A program made the translations under genes and the position numbers. The notes beneath the pieces are model-generated. The model saw nothing but the letters and a program-made list of their open reading frames with translations, had not been told where the DNA came from and did not search any database. Below, piece after piece: positions 21,687 through 32,233 of a stretch of DNA of 64,000 bases. Every line of letters starts with the position of its first letter. The stretch's first letter is position 1. The stretch comes from Asterias rubens (Eukaryota; Echinodermata; Asteroidea; Forcipulatida; Asteriidae): NCBI RefSeq assembly GCF_902459465.1, contig NC_047066.1, positions 10,667,047-10,731,046 on the forward strand, in the 5' to 3' direction.

Positions 21687-22797
21687 TCATGTTCTTTGGT
21701 TAAGTCCATCAGCTACTATCTTCCTAATACTTTGGAACGCAATATCAGCGGAACTGCTTTCCGCAAGGTCTTGAAAATGTTTCGAAGAGACTTGGCCATT
21801 TGTCAGCATGTACAACAAGCAGGCCTCGGTCAGCTTGGAGCAATTGTGAGCCAACCCAAAACTATAATGACTCGACACATTGGTAGAATCCAGATACTCT
21901 TCCACCAGGATGTCACAGAGCAGATTCTGAACAGGCAATAGCAGAAAGCGCCCAGAACAAGCGATAGATTCAAGAAGCACATTACAGCCATTTGGTAAAA
22001 CATTCCTCAAGTAGGGACACTGAGTGTGAAGACATCCATGTAAGGTGTGAAGGATGAATGTTAGAGCTTCTTTGGAGATACTTCCAATGGGTACGATTTT
22101 CTGTCTGGATTCCAAATAGGGACCCTCAAAGAGACAGGAGAAGTACTCTGAACTTCTGATTAGGGTGTCCCTGTGAGCTTCAACAATATCCTTTTGATCC
22201 AGAAGGAACTTAATGTCTAATTGCATTAAATCAAAGCTACAGAATTGCATCTGGTTGCTTTGCCGAGTTCCCGGTTCTTGAATACTGCGATGATCTGGCA
22301 GACATCGTATTGCCTTTCTTTTTTCAAAGACGCTGTGTTGGTTGGGCTTACTTGAACCTTCTGATGGTGAAGAGACCTCAGCTGGTGAATCACCTACAAC
22401 AACTTCCACGTTTGTCACTGGGGTTTTATCTGCAGACTTTTGAATCCTGCCTTTTTTCATTATGGCATCATTAGTAAGACCAAGTTCAGCATCTCTGAAC
22501 ACTGAAGATTCTCCAATTAATGTTTTAGTCCGAAGAACACTTCCTTTGGAGAGTCTTTCTGGTTCTTTCTTCCCAGCATTTGCTACAGAAACCGATCTTT
22601 CTGTTCTCAAAATAGGACTTTCATTGTTCATAGATACAGAGAGGTATGGTGATAAGTAGAGGGTCGAAGCGAGGTCACGGAGACACTGAACAGCTTTGTT
22701 AAACATGTCTGGATTGATGTTACCTTTCTGTAGATAATCGACGAGTATCTGTAGACCTTTATACTTGATAAGTAGTTTCTTCTTTAGGCTGTTGGAC
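21687..22797 (-). CDS. ARMC5: ARMC5 final coding exon, BTB region
   Basis: 1111 bases, starting CA|G TCC with SNSLKKKLLIKYKGLQILVD. The BTB core is FDLMQLDIKFLLDQKD, then VEAHRDTLIRSSEYFSCLF. The C-terminal helix ends VADGLNQRT and the stop. The family A fold-back copy begins 22 bases further on. Confidence 0.9.
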
Positions 22798-25700
22798 CTA
22801 CAAATAGAAATCAGAAAAACAATGCTAGGATTCTGTTAAACTCTATAGTGGACATAATTTGTAATCAAAGTAAGGCAACATTACCACAAAGACAGAAACT
22901 TATGGAGCAGAAACATGGACAACAACAAAACTGATTGAACATGAATTTCGCACAGCACAAAGAGCAATGAAGAGACAAATGGTACATATCTCAATTAGTG
23001 ACAAGATTGGCTGGACACACTGCCCGAAGAAATGACAAAAGATGGACAACAAGAATAATGAATTGGCAACCAATACAATGAAAGCTTATTAAATTGACAC
23101 AAAGAATAGACTCCCAATTTCTAAGACTACTTACTGGCAGATGTAAGGAACCGCTAAAATACAGGCCATTTTCTCCTCCAGGGAATCAGATAACAGAACC
23201 TTGACCATAAGTCCTTGTCTGTACTGGCATGTTGAGACCATCAGTGGGTACAGTGGTGAGGCCGGATCTCCCAAGGATTGGAGTCTCTCTGATTCCAGGG
23301 TGTCCATGCTACAGATTGAGGTATTGTCCGAGGCTGAATCATCCACCGAGTCAGTGATAGATTTGGCATCCGACTTTGAGAAAATTTGCCTTGGTGTTAT
23401 CAGCTCTGGGGGTTTGATTGTGGAACATGGCCTTTGTATCCCTCCAGGTCTTTTCAGATCTATCAATTGAGGGGCAAGCTTCTCAACAGAAGAGTTCCCA
23501 GATCCAATTGACGACGAACTGGTTTTACGATTCTTACGTGTACTAACGCTTTGATTTATATTGATCACTTCTTGACCAATACCTTCTTCTTGAGAATGTT
23601 TTTCAGTCTGCTTCCTGTTGAGCATTTTTGATACAATAAACATTGGGCCATGCTCCAGTATCAATTGCTCAAAGCAAAGTCTGTTCTTCAGGATTCTTTG
23701 GAGGGTTCTCTGGCATTTGGATCGTAAATAGTCTGAACTTGGTTGATAGTCCATTAAAGCAGATATGACTGATCTTTTGGCCATTGTTGAACTTGGGTCA
23801 TCCATGTGGGAGTAACGCGAGAGTAAGGTCACCACAGCATACCCTCTCCTTCTAAGCTTCCCTTTCTCCTTGGCTCGAGCTATCTCCATATCTGCATCAA
23901 ATTTGGAATCTCTCGATGCTTTACAGTGTAACAACTCTGAACCCAAGTTGTCGAGAAAAGGTGATTTGGGAGACTCACTGTTAATAGAGCTAGTTTTGCT
24001 CTTTCCAGACTTTCTCTTTGGATTCTTGACCTTTGGTTCTCTGAATGCCTCCAACTTCGGATTGAGTTCTCTATTTTTAGCAAACTCTAGGTTATCAAGC
24101 TTCTTAGAAAGGCTGCACAGTGACTTGCCGACAGTTTGTGGGTCTTGGGTGCCTCCATGGGGACCTGTGAGATTGCTCACAGCTTGCAAATCTGTCGCTC
24201 TAACCAAGGGCATGTTCTGAGACTTGATAGATATTGTGTGTGTACCAAATGGACTGACTTCCAAAGCTTTATCAGCACGTCTGGTTTCTGTTGACAAACT
24301 TGGTGTTAACTGTTCACTTGGAAGCTCAACCATGACTGGATCAAGGTAGTCTTCCTGTGCTGGTTCTTTTGACAGGTGTTCTGCTGATATGTCAAGTCTC
24401 TCTCTAGGGTACTCATTCACTAGTGACTTGTTCCTTTCAGGCGAGGATGGTTCTTCCTGTTCCCACTGTGGTGAATGTTGGGGTGACCACTGGAGGTCTT
24501 GCTTGGGTGACCAGTCCCCGCTGTAGACAGGGGATGACCACTGCTGAGGGGATGACCACTGCTGAGGCAAGTGTTGTGGTGAATGCTGAGGTGACCACTG
24601 AGGGGACCAACCTGGAGAAGGTGGTGCTGATAAATCACCCCTGAAGAGTAAACAAAAATACATTTTAAATGACAACAGGTGTGTTTAGTTTATACAAACA
24701 AACTGCTCTGATTGCTTTGGCAACGAAAATTCAAAAGCGTTTGAAAATAATATTCGGAGGCAAAAATTTGCACACAAAAGTTGTATTTCAATGAAACAAC
24801 AACATTGTATCTTGCATGAAAATACTCTGTAGAGAAATGTTGCATCTCGAGGCCATTAGTTTTGTATATAAAGCCATGTTAATTTGAATGAGATACAACA
24901 TTTAACACTTTCAAACTCGCTTGCAGCACACGTGGGTTGTACATGTAAATGCTTTTTTAAGAGATACCACATTTTTGCACTGTTATGAAATTATTGGGGA
25001 TTTCAGCATGTTCAGCCATTAAGCATTTGATTATCATTATATTGGGAAAAATGACGTGGACAGACTTAAACTCTACTTTAAAAAAAATGCACTTCTATAT
25101 TACAAAATCCTTCAAGCCTCTTATAGTTTAACGAATGACAAACCTTGGACTGAGAGATAACGGGGATGAGAAACTTGAGAAGCTCCTTGGTGATAAGTCT
25201 TGCCCCCTCTGCTCACGGTGTTTCAAGAAATTCTCCCAATTAATCCTTGGAGGAGAGTATGCGGTCACCTCTGGGTTAACATACAGCTGATAGTTGGTTG
25301 AGCTTGAAGGGGGAGACATTCCTGATTCATTTAAGGAATGAGATGGGGAGCTCTGCTGCTCTTTTGAGGAATTGCCTCCTGCTGCTTGAAGGGTGGTAGA
25401 GGTTCTTGGTATGGGTTCATCGCCTGCTGGCCTGGAACTTGATGCCACCATCTTAGTCTTTGATGAATTGGATTTCACTTTTGTCTTTACTGACACTGGG
25501 CTCACTCTGTCACTTGCCTGCTGGTTACTTAACTTTTTAGCTCCACAGAATTTCTTGACTGAGCCTACACTTTGTGACGCTAATCTCTTTCTTGGGAGAC
25601 CTTCAGGCAGCTTGCCGGATGAGTCTTCACTACGACACATAGGTGAAGGGGTTGCTTGTTTCTTATCAGAGATACTTTCCATTAAGGAGGCTGAAAGAAA

Positions 25701-28700
25701 GGTATGAACAAAAATACTTTTGATACAATGAAAAAGGGCTTTGTTTTGCTTTAGCTTATTATTATATTTCTTATATAAACAGCTTGTCACAGAGAATGTC
25801 TGTTATTACTGTACATGTTAAGGTATCACCATACCAGATACTCACCTGTTGCATTTTTATCTGCAACTGATTCTTGGACTGACTGCTTTTGGTCTTCTTG
25901 CAGTTGAGATACCAACACGTTGATGAAACCACAAACAGCGAGGTAGTTCAGGCTTTGCTCATCATAGTAAAATTCCATCAATGCAACCAGAACTGTCTCA
26001 TGAAGTGTCTTGCAATCTTCATTTGAGTTCTTTAAGGTGCAGAGAAGGACATTCAGCCCTTCAAGATTCCTCACTCTGACTCTGTTGATGGCTTCCCGGC
26101 AACAGTAGCAGAGGCAATGAATGTATGTAGGCCAGGCAGCAACGGTGGTATCCTTCCCACGATCTATGAAAATGTTCACCCCACCAGCCTTTCCGGCAGC
26201 AACCCTCACTCCTTCCGAAACCATTAAGTTCAGCAATGCCATCAAAGAATGCTCTTGGATAGAGGGTTTAGTGTGGGAGAGAAGAGTGACCAACAAACTC
26301 ACTCCATCTTCCTCGACAGCCTGTTTACCTGCCTCTATGTAGGCCTTAAGAGTTTCTGTACTACTCTGACCAGATCCAAGATGACTGGTTAGCTCTGCAG
26401 CGGTGTGTGCAGCACTACCAACAAGCTTGACATCATCTGAGTCAAGGCAACTTAGAGTCAACAGCAGGGCCTTCGCTTGCAGTATCTCATGGGCGTGTTG
26501 GCTGGTATCAGCAAGCATCCTCAAAGTGCGCAGGATACTTTGGCGACAGTTGGAGTCCGTGATCTCTTTGAGAGATTTAACGAGGAGACGAACTGAGTCT
26601 GTGTCGTGAATTGCAGCTGATAGTTTGGGAGTTGATGCCAAGTTAGCGAGAGCCCTAGATGCCCGGTTGATAATGCTGATATGACTCCCCAATTTCAAGA
26701 CTCCAACTGAGTAAATAAACCAGGCAAGATCAAGTATTGTAAGCATTACATTCCATTTGACACCATTGGTATAAAAACTTGTCCAAAACGTTTCCCCAAA
26801 ACAAGACAAGACTGTGTTATGCGTTTTACTTGGCCACTTGAAAGACTAAATGACACAAAAAAACATGTTCAATACTCATAACAGTAGATATACAAACCAG
26901 ACATAAGGAACATAAAAACTTATAGAATCAGTTTTGGAGAACGAAGAAGAATTTTGAGTCTTGACTGTCAGGATGGGTGGGGAAGGAGGTAGATAAATTT
27001 GAGGTTCTGGTTCACATAGCAACCACGTGGCAAGCACTCTTGTTTTAATATAGGGCGCTGCTTAACAGTAAGCAAATTTTCGGGCTTAGCATAGCAGACA
27101 AATTTGCCAAGGTGCAATCGTGTTCCAAAGGTTTGCAGAAAAAATAGGCAGCCATATTGCGCCTTCCCCATGGGTCTGCATCATTTTTTTTCAAGCAGTT
27201 AGTACTGGAAGGTTAGCACGCCTTTTTTGTCTGTTTATGGTTAGCAGCGCTATGAAATGGAAATCACGCAGTACACACAAAAGCGGCCGCTAAGCAGCTC
27301 TATGGAATTGGGCCCAGGTTTCCTCAGGCTTGCTAGTTACGGGGATTAGGTTCACATGAGGTATCCTTTTGTTTCATTACCAGAAATGTCCAATTCTATT
27401 TCGATTCAATACTTTATTTCCACTCAATCAATCAATAATACACACAGGGATAAATACAGAATAGAGGGTAATTATTTGGTTGGGGTTTCCAAAAAGCAGG
27501 ACTGGTCCAGTAGAGACACCCATGGTGTCTGTCTATAAACTTACAGAATTTTTAAAGTGTATTCTACACAATAAATTAATATAAGTTCCACAAACAACCA
27601 GAAATAATTGTGTTTTTTTGGTATTACATTATAGTCCACAGATATTTGCTTACCTATGGAAGAAATACCACCCAACTCATGAACCTGTAGTTAAATGAAA
27701 GAGGAAAATTTGATCAAAAGCTGCCTTAAGGAAAAAACGGTTAAACATCTCAGCTTTTGTCGTTGCCCTGTGATAAAGGCCCTCGCCCTCAGATTGGGCC
27801 TTTATCACACGGCAACGACCCTGCCAGTTCTAAACGGCCATGAACGAACTCATCGCTACACTTATATTCCCTCACTTATAACCGATGTCAATCACTTCGT
27901 ACCGAAGTCACTTCGTACCCAAATATTGTCGTACCCAAGTCATTTCGTACCTCAATTTCGATCTGAAACGTTGACGCGATTTTCTCAAGGGTTCCGTTTT
28001 GTACTGATCTGACGTAGAATGGCATGCATTGAGGGCACATTTTACACATTTACACAGTAAGCATTTCCTCCGTAAATTACTATGTTTGCTGTTTTAAAAA
28101 AACTCTAGTAAAAAGGGAGTGTTTTCCTATAAAAAAACCGAATCCCTAACTTTGGTTTGAAAAAAAAACACATTAAAAAATTGGTAAATTTAATAAATTA
28201 TGAAGACCTGAAAGAATTTATTTTTCTACGTCTATTTTATTTGAAAAATTATGTTCCGACGGAAATGTATGCCAGTGTTCCAGTGTAGGACGAGCTACTC
28301 ATCCGTAACTCGTTCAACTCAAGATATTAAAGATAAGGCATATATAACTCTTTGTGAAATCATGGAGGTAGGATATCGACCCCTGTCCTGTCCAGACATT
28401 TTTTTTACCTCAGTGAGGAGTTTTTGTACTGTCAACAAAGACAATTCTTGTCTTGAGATAGGAGACTACGTTTTTAAATAAATGCACATGTTCAAAAAAG
28501 GGGAAAACTTTCCAGATCGGATAACTTTGCCTATCCTGCCACCACTTTTTCACTCATTTTTACAAAAAGGGATATCTCATTGAGTTAAATTAGATACTAA
28601 TCAAATGAAAAAGTGGTGGCGCAATACAGAAACTTTTCCCTGGATCACGCCACCACTTTTTCATTTACTAATTTTTATTACAAAAGTAATTTTTTTTTAG

Positions 28701-29146
28701 AAATATATCATTTGATTCTTGACTTGATTGATGAGTAAATTAGATACTATTTATTTCATAACGATTGAACAAGTGGTGGCAGGATACGGAAACTCTTCCA
28801 TGTATGATGTTTATACATGTACGTAGGTACTCACCCGAGTCTTCGTCTCTTGTTCTCGGCAACATGTGGCAAGAACACTTAGTGCTAGGTCTAAAACTTG
28901 CACCACCTTGCTTTCGTCATTATCCTCAACTTCACTGCAGCTTTGAACGACCTTCACAACCTCGTCTAAACCACCTGATTTACGAAAGTCACACGCAACA
29001 TCCAACCCTTTACTCTTCCGTAACAGACTTTGAATTTCACGAAGATAAACTTGAATGTTATTAGAAGAGTTATTACGCAGTTTTGACACTAATTCGGACA
29101 TTTTTGAAGGAGTCCGACACGAAGTGCCACTAGTGGGGGTCGCCAT
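21687..29146 (-). CDS. ARMC5: ARMC5, armadillo repeat and BTB protein
   Basis: Six coding exons (minus strand): 29146-28835, 27684-27654, 26706-25846, 25690-25144, 24640-23135 and 22797-21687. Every join keeps phase; the total is 1455 residues, longer than the human protein (about 935). The family is a CUL3 ubiquitin-ligase adaptor that promotes turnover of the RNA polymerase II large subunit. The N-terminal half carries armadillo repeats (INRASRALANLAS, CREAINRVRVRNLEGLNVLL). The middle is long and disordered, with a WSPQ-rich tract and then the conserved LLSRYSHMDDPSS and ILAVPYICQ segments. The C-terminus has the degenerate BTB domain (EAHRDTLIRSSEYFSCLF) and SGRFLLLPVQNLL. The start has a strong context (AAAGATGG). 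The extra length lies mainly in the middle region. The neighbour on the same strand, LZTR1, is also a CUL3 adaptor. Confidence 0.92.
22901..23075 (+). mobile_element. Relic of a non-LTR retrotransposon reverse transcriptase
   Basis: The plus-strand translation reads YGAETWTTTKLIEHEFRTAQ followed, after an internal loss, by GHTARRNDKRWTTRIMNWQP. These are the conserved 3' motifs of endonuclease-reverse transcriptase LINEs (YG.ETW and AGH.AR..D.RW). It is a short dead fragment in ARMC5 intron 5, antisense to ARMC5. Confidence 0.75.
23135..24640 (-). CDS. ARMC5: ARMC5 coding exon 5
   Basis: 1506 bases. It starts with the WSPQ-rich tract, then a long polar region, then the conserved VVTLLSRYSHMDDPSS and RILKNRLCFEQLILEHGP helices. 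Its end, MACILAVPYIC, matches vertebrate ACALTLPFICR. The donor is CA|GTAAGT. Confidence 0.9.
24455..24640 (-). repeat. ARMC5: WSPQ-rich low-complexity coding tract
   Basis: Encodes repeated W-S-P-Q and S-P-Q-H units (SPQWSPQHSPQHLPQQW, GDWSPKQDLQWSPQHSPQW). Human ARMC5 has a single DWSPEQ-like site in the equivalent position, so this may be an expanded version. At DNA level it is a degenerate tandem repeat of about 12-27 bases. Confidence 0.75.
25144..25690 (-). CDS. ARMC5: ARMC5 coding exon 4, disordered segment
   Basis: 547 bases of Ser, Lys and Pro-rich sequence, including KKFCGAKKLSNQQ and NWENFLKHREQRG. Not alignable by eye to the human protein; supported by phase (G|CC in, AG out) and a continuous frame. 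Confidence 0.8.
25846..26706 (-). CDS. ARMC5: ARMC5 coding exon 3, armadillo repeats
   Basis: 861 bases carry most of the armadillo solenoid: HISIINRASRALANLAS, QSILRTLRMLADTSQ, HSLMALLNLMVSEG, KAGGVNIFID, and LVALMEFYYDEQSLNYLAVC. Ends with G before GTGAGT. Confidence 0.92.
27654..27684 (-). CDS. ARMC5: ARMC5 coding exon 2 (31-base microexon)
   Basis: Encodes VHELGGISSI plus one base between TACAG and GTAAGC. It supplies the LGG turn needed before the following repeat; without it the frame and the alignment to vertebrate LGGILPL fail. Confidence 0.8.
27690..27880. mobile_element. Hairpin element with GATAAAGGCCC arms
   Basis: CGTTGCCCTGTGATAAAGGC and its near-perfect complement GCCTTTATCACACGGCAACG are separated by a short loop. 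Outer arms GAACTCATCGCTACACTTAT resemble those at 62462-62628 and 50650-50725. It sits next to ARMC5 microexon 2. Confidence 0.65.
27888..27952. repeat. Second GTCACTTCGTACC cluster
   Basis: Four forms of the motif (CAATCACTTCGTACC, AGTCACTTCGTACC, TTGTCGTACC, AGTCATTTCGTACC) in 65 bases, matching the cluster at 18648-18713. Confidence 0.6.
28505..28797. mobile_element. Inverted-repeat element with GCCACCACTTTTTCA arms
   Basis: The box GCCACCACTTTTTCA occurs twice, and its complement AAGTGGTGGC twice, in alternating order. The outer ends TATCCTGCCACCACTT and AAGTGGTGGCAGGATA pair. It lies in ARMC5 intron 1, about 40 bases from the exon 1 donor. Confidence 0.7.
28835..29146 (-). CDS. ARMC5: ARMC5 coding exon 1
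   Basis: 104 codons from MATPTSGTSC; ends ETKTR followed by the GTGAGT donor, phase 0. It contains the predicted first helices (LREIQSLLRKS, VLDLALSVLATCC), matching the vertebrate LDLALSILADCC block. Confidence 0.9.
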
Positions 29147-29760
29147 CTTTGTTTGGGTATCAAATTTTGTATGATCAAAAGAGGGCGCTCGTTCAGTCCA
29201 TAATCAAGAAAGAAAAAATTGAGTGAAAAAGTGCAAGTGAAAAAGAAAAGAATTAAAAAAAACCCAAAGGAATTGAGTTACAGAACTTCTTTTTTTCGTG
29301 GTCTTGACATTTTTAACTCTCATATAATTTGTATTTATACCAACCCCTCAAATTATTTGATTTTGCATAGTGTAGAGCCAAGGTCTTTTATTCTCTTGTA
29401 ACTCAAAGATTTAGGAACTCAACAGTGACATTGAGACCGTATGTTCGATTCCATGTCCAGTATTTTGTGGAAAATTTATTTTTTGAAATGTAGTTTTCAA
29501 CTTAGGGATATTAAAGGAAACAATTTAGCGAGATAATTACCTTTCCCTCCCATTGAAAAAAAATTACTTTTTGGAAACATTCAGACCCTGTTTCTAAAGA
29601 AACAGGAAAGCAATCTTATGTAGGCCTATGGGGAATACGACAAAAAAGGCAACGTGATAAAAGTGTATCCCACCATAACAAGTTTTCAACGTGTCATAGT
29701 TTGACGACCAATATCAAAATAAATTCAACATTTTCTGACAAAGACAAATACTTAAAAAAT
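29147..29760. promoter_or_regulatory. ARMC5 upstream region
   Basis: Between the ARMC5 start and the possible LZTR1 3' end. It contains an AGAGGGCGCTCG box (CTCF-like core) at about 29181. No TATA box or repeat family recognised. A promoter is expected here from gene order. Confidence 0.4.
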
Positions 29761-29775
29761 ATTTTATTTACTCTA
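29755..29775 (-). terminator. Candidate poly(A) signal of LZTR1
   Basis: On the minus strand GTAAATAAAATATT contains AATAAA about 2.3 kb past the LZTR1 stop. A long 3' untranslated region would be needed; other hexamers closer to the stop are possible. Confidence 0.25.
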
Positions 29776-31734
29776 ATAGTTAATGTACACATAAATACAT
29801 TTCTTACATGCAAGTTCTCAATATACTTATTTACAAAATAAAATTAAATACCTCAGAATGTTAAAAAATTAATTCTGTATAATCTTTGTAGTGGACATGA
29901 TTAGGCAACTCCAGCTTTAAAGTTTAAAATTTCAGCATCAATAGACTAAAAAAGCTTGTTTACAAATAAGAAAGATCTTGATAAATACAGGACGAATCCT
30001 TGACGGCAAAATATAACAATGTTCAGATGTGAAGGTTTTCCTTATAATAGACCTTTATCACGCGGTCACCATCTTTGTCACGTTTCCTGTTTCCATAACA
30101 GTATCGAATGCTAACATGCATTGCGCAAAACATGGCACCAGACTAATTTTTCGTCCAGCCTCAGTTTGGCTACAATGAGTTGGAATGGAGCAAAATCAAG
30201 ATGACCACACCGTGCTTAAGGTCTATTTGGAATCACAATTTCAAAATAAAAAAAGAAGTATTGTAAAATAACACACATAGGTATTCCGAATAGAGGCCAT
30301 CTTTATGGGCAAATTGCATTTTGGCTTGCAGGTGCATCATCAAATTTCTCAAATTATTTTCGCAGCCGCATTGTTCACCAACCAATCAAGAAATGAATTT
30401 TTGTGATAATAATGTGTGTGCGCTACATGTAAATGCTGCTCTGATGCAGAAGGCATGACTGTGTGTTCATAAATTGCCCCATAATGCCAGATTTATAACA
30501 TTTTGCAACCTATCATAAGCTGATCAAAATCATACTAATCTTCAAATGAAGGTTTTGTTTTCCCCATTCAGCTGTGTGTACACATGACCCTACATGAAGT
30601 TCAAGGTTTAGTGGTCATTTAGTATACATGCTTTTACTTGAAGATAAACTTTACTTGAAAGTGTTGTGGCATCACACTTTCTGTGCACAACTCCACTGCT
30701 GCTTTAGTGACAGCCAGGGTCGCATCCGGGTACCCACAGCACTCCACACTGTCAATGATGTAAATTTTGTTCAAAATACCTAATTGTCATACAATTATTC
30801 AACCACTTACATGATCACCCCAACATCATCAACGCTTTAAACTGTACTAGCAGTATAATCAGTACACATGAATAAACAGTAGAACTTAGACTTGTACGCG
30901 CGAATGTCACTGAAATTTGACAGGTTTGTCTTGAGTTTTGAGTGCTTTATATTGCTTTTTTTAAAAAGCTTTAGTGCAGAGTGCTAATCACTTTACGCCT
31001 TTCTTAACATTTATGCATGAGGTACGTCACAAAGCTAATCCAAAACGAGGCGATGGGCCCAGCCACTGCAAGCGATTGGGGACGTGCGCCCATAGCCTCA
31101 TTTTGGGTAAGAATTATGACGTCATGCATAAATATTAAGAGAGGTGTACTCAGACACAGCCTATAGATTTCTGTATTATGGACAAGTTAAATTAAATAAA
31201 GGCAAGATCTATTTGGCTTAATTTATTATTTCACCAGAAATTTCTCTTTGAGATACTCAAACCAAGCAGAAATTCCTCCTCACAACTAACAAGTTTTCAA
31301 AAATTAATTTCTGTTCATCAAGCCGTTTGAGCTGATAACAACCTAAGTTTATTTTTTGACCTTCAGAAACTTTGTTGAATAAATACTAGAAGCAATATTA
31401 GGACAGGGCTCGAATTTTACACTGGACAGCAGGCCCCAGTTTTTTGTCATGGGCCAGTAAACTTGCCCTGACGGTCTTATGTTTTTCAATTGAATAACAT
31501 CACACGTACTTCACTGTGTCTACATACACATCAAATTATTATTGATATAGGTCAAGTTTTTTGTAACTGGTACTTAGGTCACAAGAAATTAATTAATGAG
31601 CATGCTGATACGTCAGCCCATCTCAGCGCTTTGGTAAAAGCAATGGGGACAAGCGGAAATCTCACTGGTATGTTTAACCCTGTTCCTTCATGTAACGTCT
31701 CCGCAAACTTTACCATCATATCTTTCTAACCCAG
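29776..31734. other. Non-coding stretch downstream of LZTR1
   Basis: AT-rich sequence without a supported exon. At 31010-31150 an inverted pair of GACGTCATGCATAAATATTAAGA-like ends suggests an old element. At 31410-31470 there is a GGCTCGAATTTTACACTGGA box that recurs, inverted, at about 53600-53640. Confidence 0.4.
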
Positions 31735-32146
31735 CGTGCTTCTTACTGTTGGGAATCTCCTGCAGTCGATTTCACGAAACGCTAGGATTAATCCTAACTC
31801 GAGTTAGGATAAGTAACCCGTCCAAACTTAGGATGGGTTTAATGCGTCCTACGTCTTTGGATATGGAACTGAACTCATCCTAAGTCCTAAGATTAATCCT
31901 GAAGTTATGAAGAGTTTGGTGAAATCGACGGCAGGTACCTTGTAGGGTGTTTACCATTTTTCTGGCCCGTATTTGTCTGACGTGCACGCCCACAGTGCAT
32001 GGGATGGTTCCTCAATGGCTTGTTGCTTACTGTTGAGAATCTCCTGGTACCTTGTAGATTGTTTACCAGTTTTCTGGTCCGTATTTGTCTGGCGTGCACG
32101 CCCACAGCGCATGAGATGGTTCTTCAATGGCTTGTTGCTTCTGGTT
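31735..32146. repeat. Tandem duplication of the LZTR1 3' coding end
   Basis: One unit is 32025-32146, containing the last codons and stop of LZTR1. The other is 31735-31761 plus 31935-32024, split by the small element. Shared landmarks: TGTTTACCA, TTTGTCTG, GTGCACGCCCACAG, CTCAATGGCTTGTTGCTT. Period about 114 bases without the insertion. Confidence 0.85.
31762..31934. mobile_element. Small element with TCGATTTCAC termini
   Basis: Starts TCGATTTCACGAAACGCTAG and ends AGAGTTTGGTGAAATCGA, with repeated GGATTAATCCTAACTC / CCTAAGATTAATCC arms. It interrupts one copy of the tandem duplication beside the LZTR1 stop, splitting AATCTCCTG from GTACCTTGTAG, which are contiguous in the other copy. Confidence 0.8.
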
Positions 32147-32233
32147 AACCTTCTGAAGTCTTGATGCCAGCGCCATAATTATCTCAAAGAGTAGATTATG
32201 ACTCAAGCTCTTCATGCGTGGATTCTCTGCCAC
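32063..32233 (-). CDS. LZTR1: LZTR1 last coding exon
   Basis: [20 protein letters not shown], then [14 protein letters not shown] and a tail ending YGPENW. The first half fits human [20 protein letters not shown]. The tail lies in the 114-base tandem duplication and has no human counterpart. Confidence 0.88.
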   Translation of the reverse strand: MAENPRMKSLSHNLLFEIIMALASRLQKVNQKQQAIEEPSHALWACTPDKYGPENW

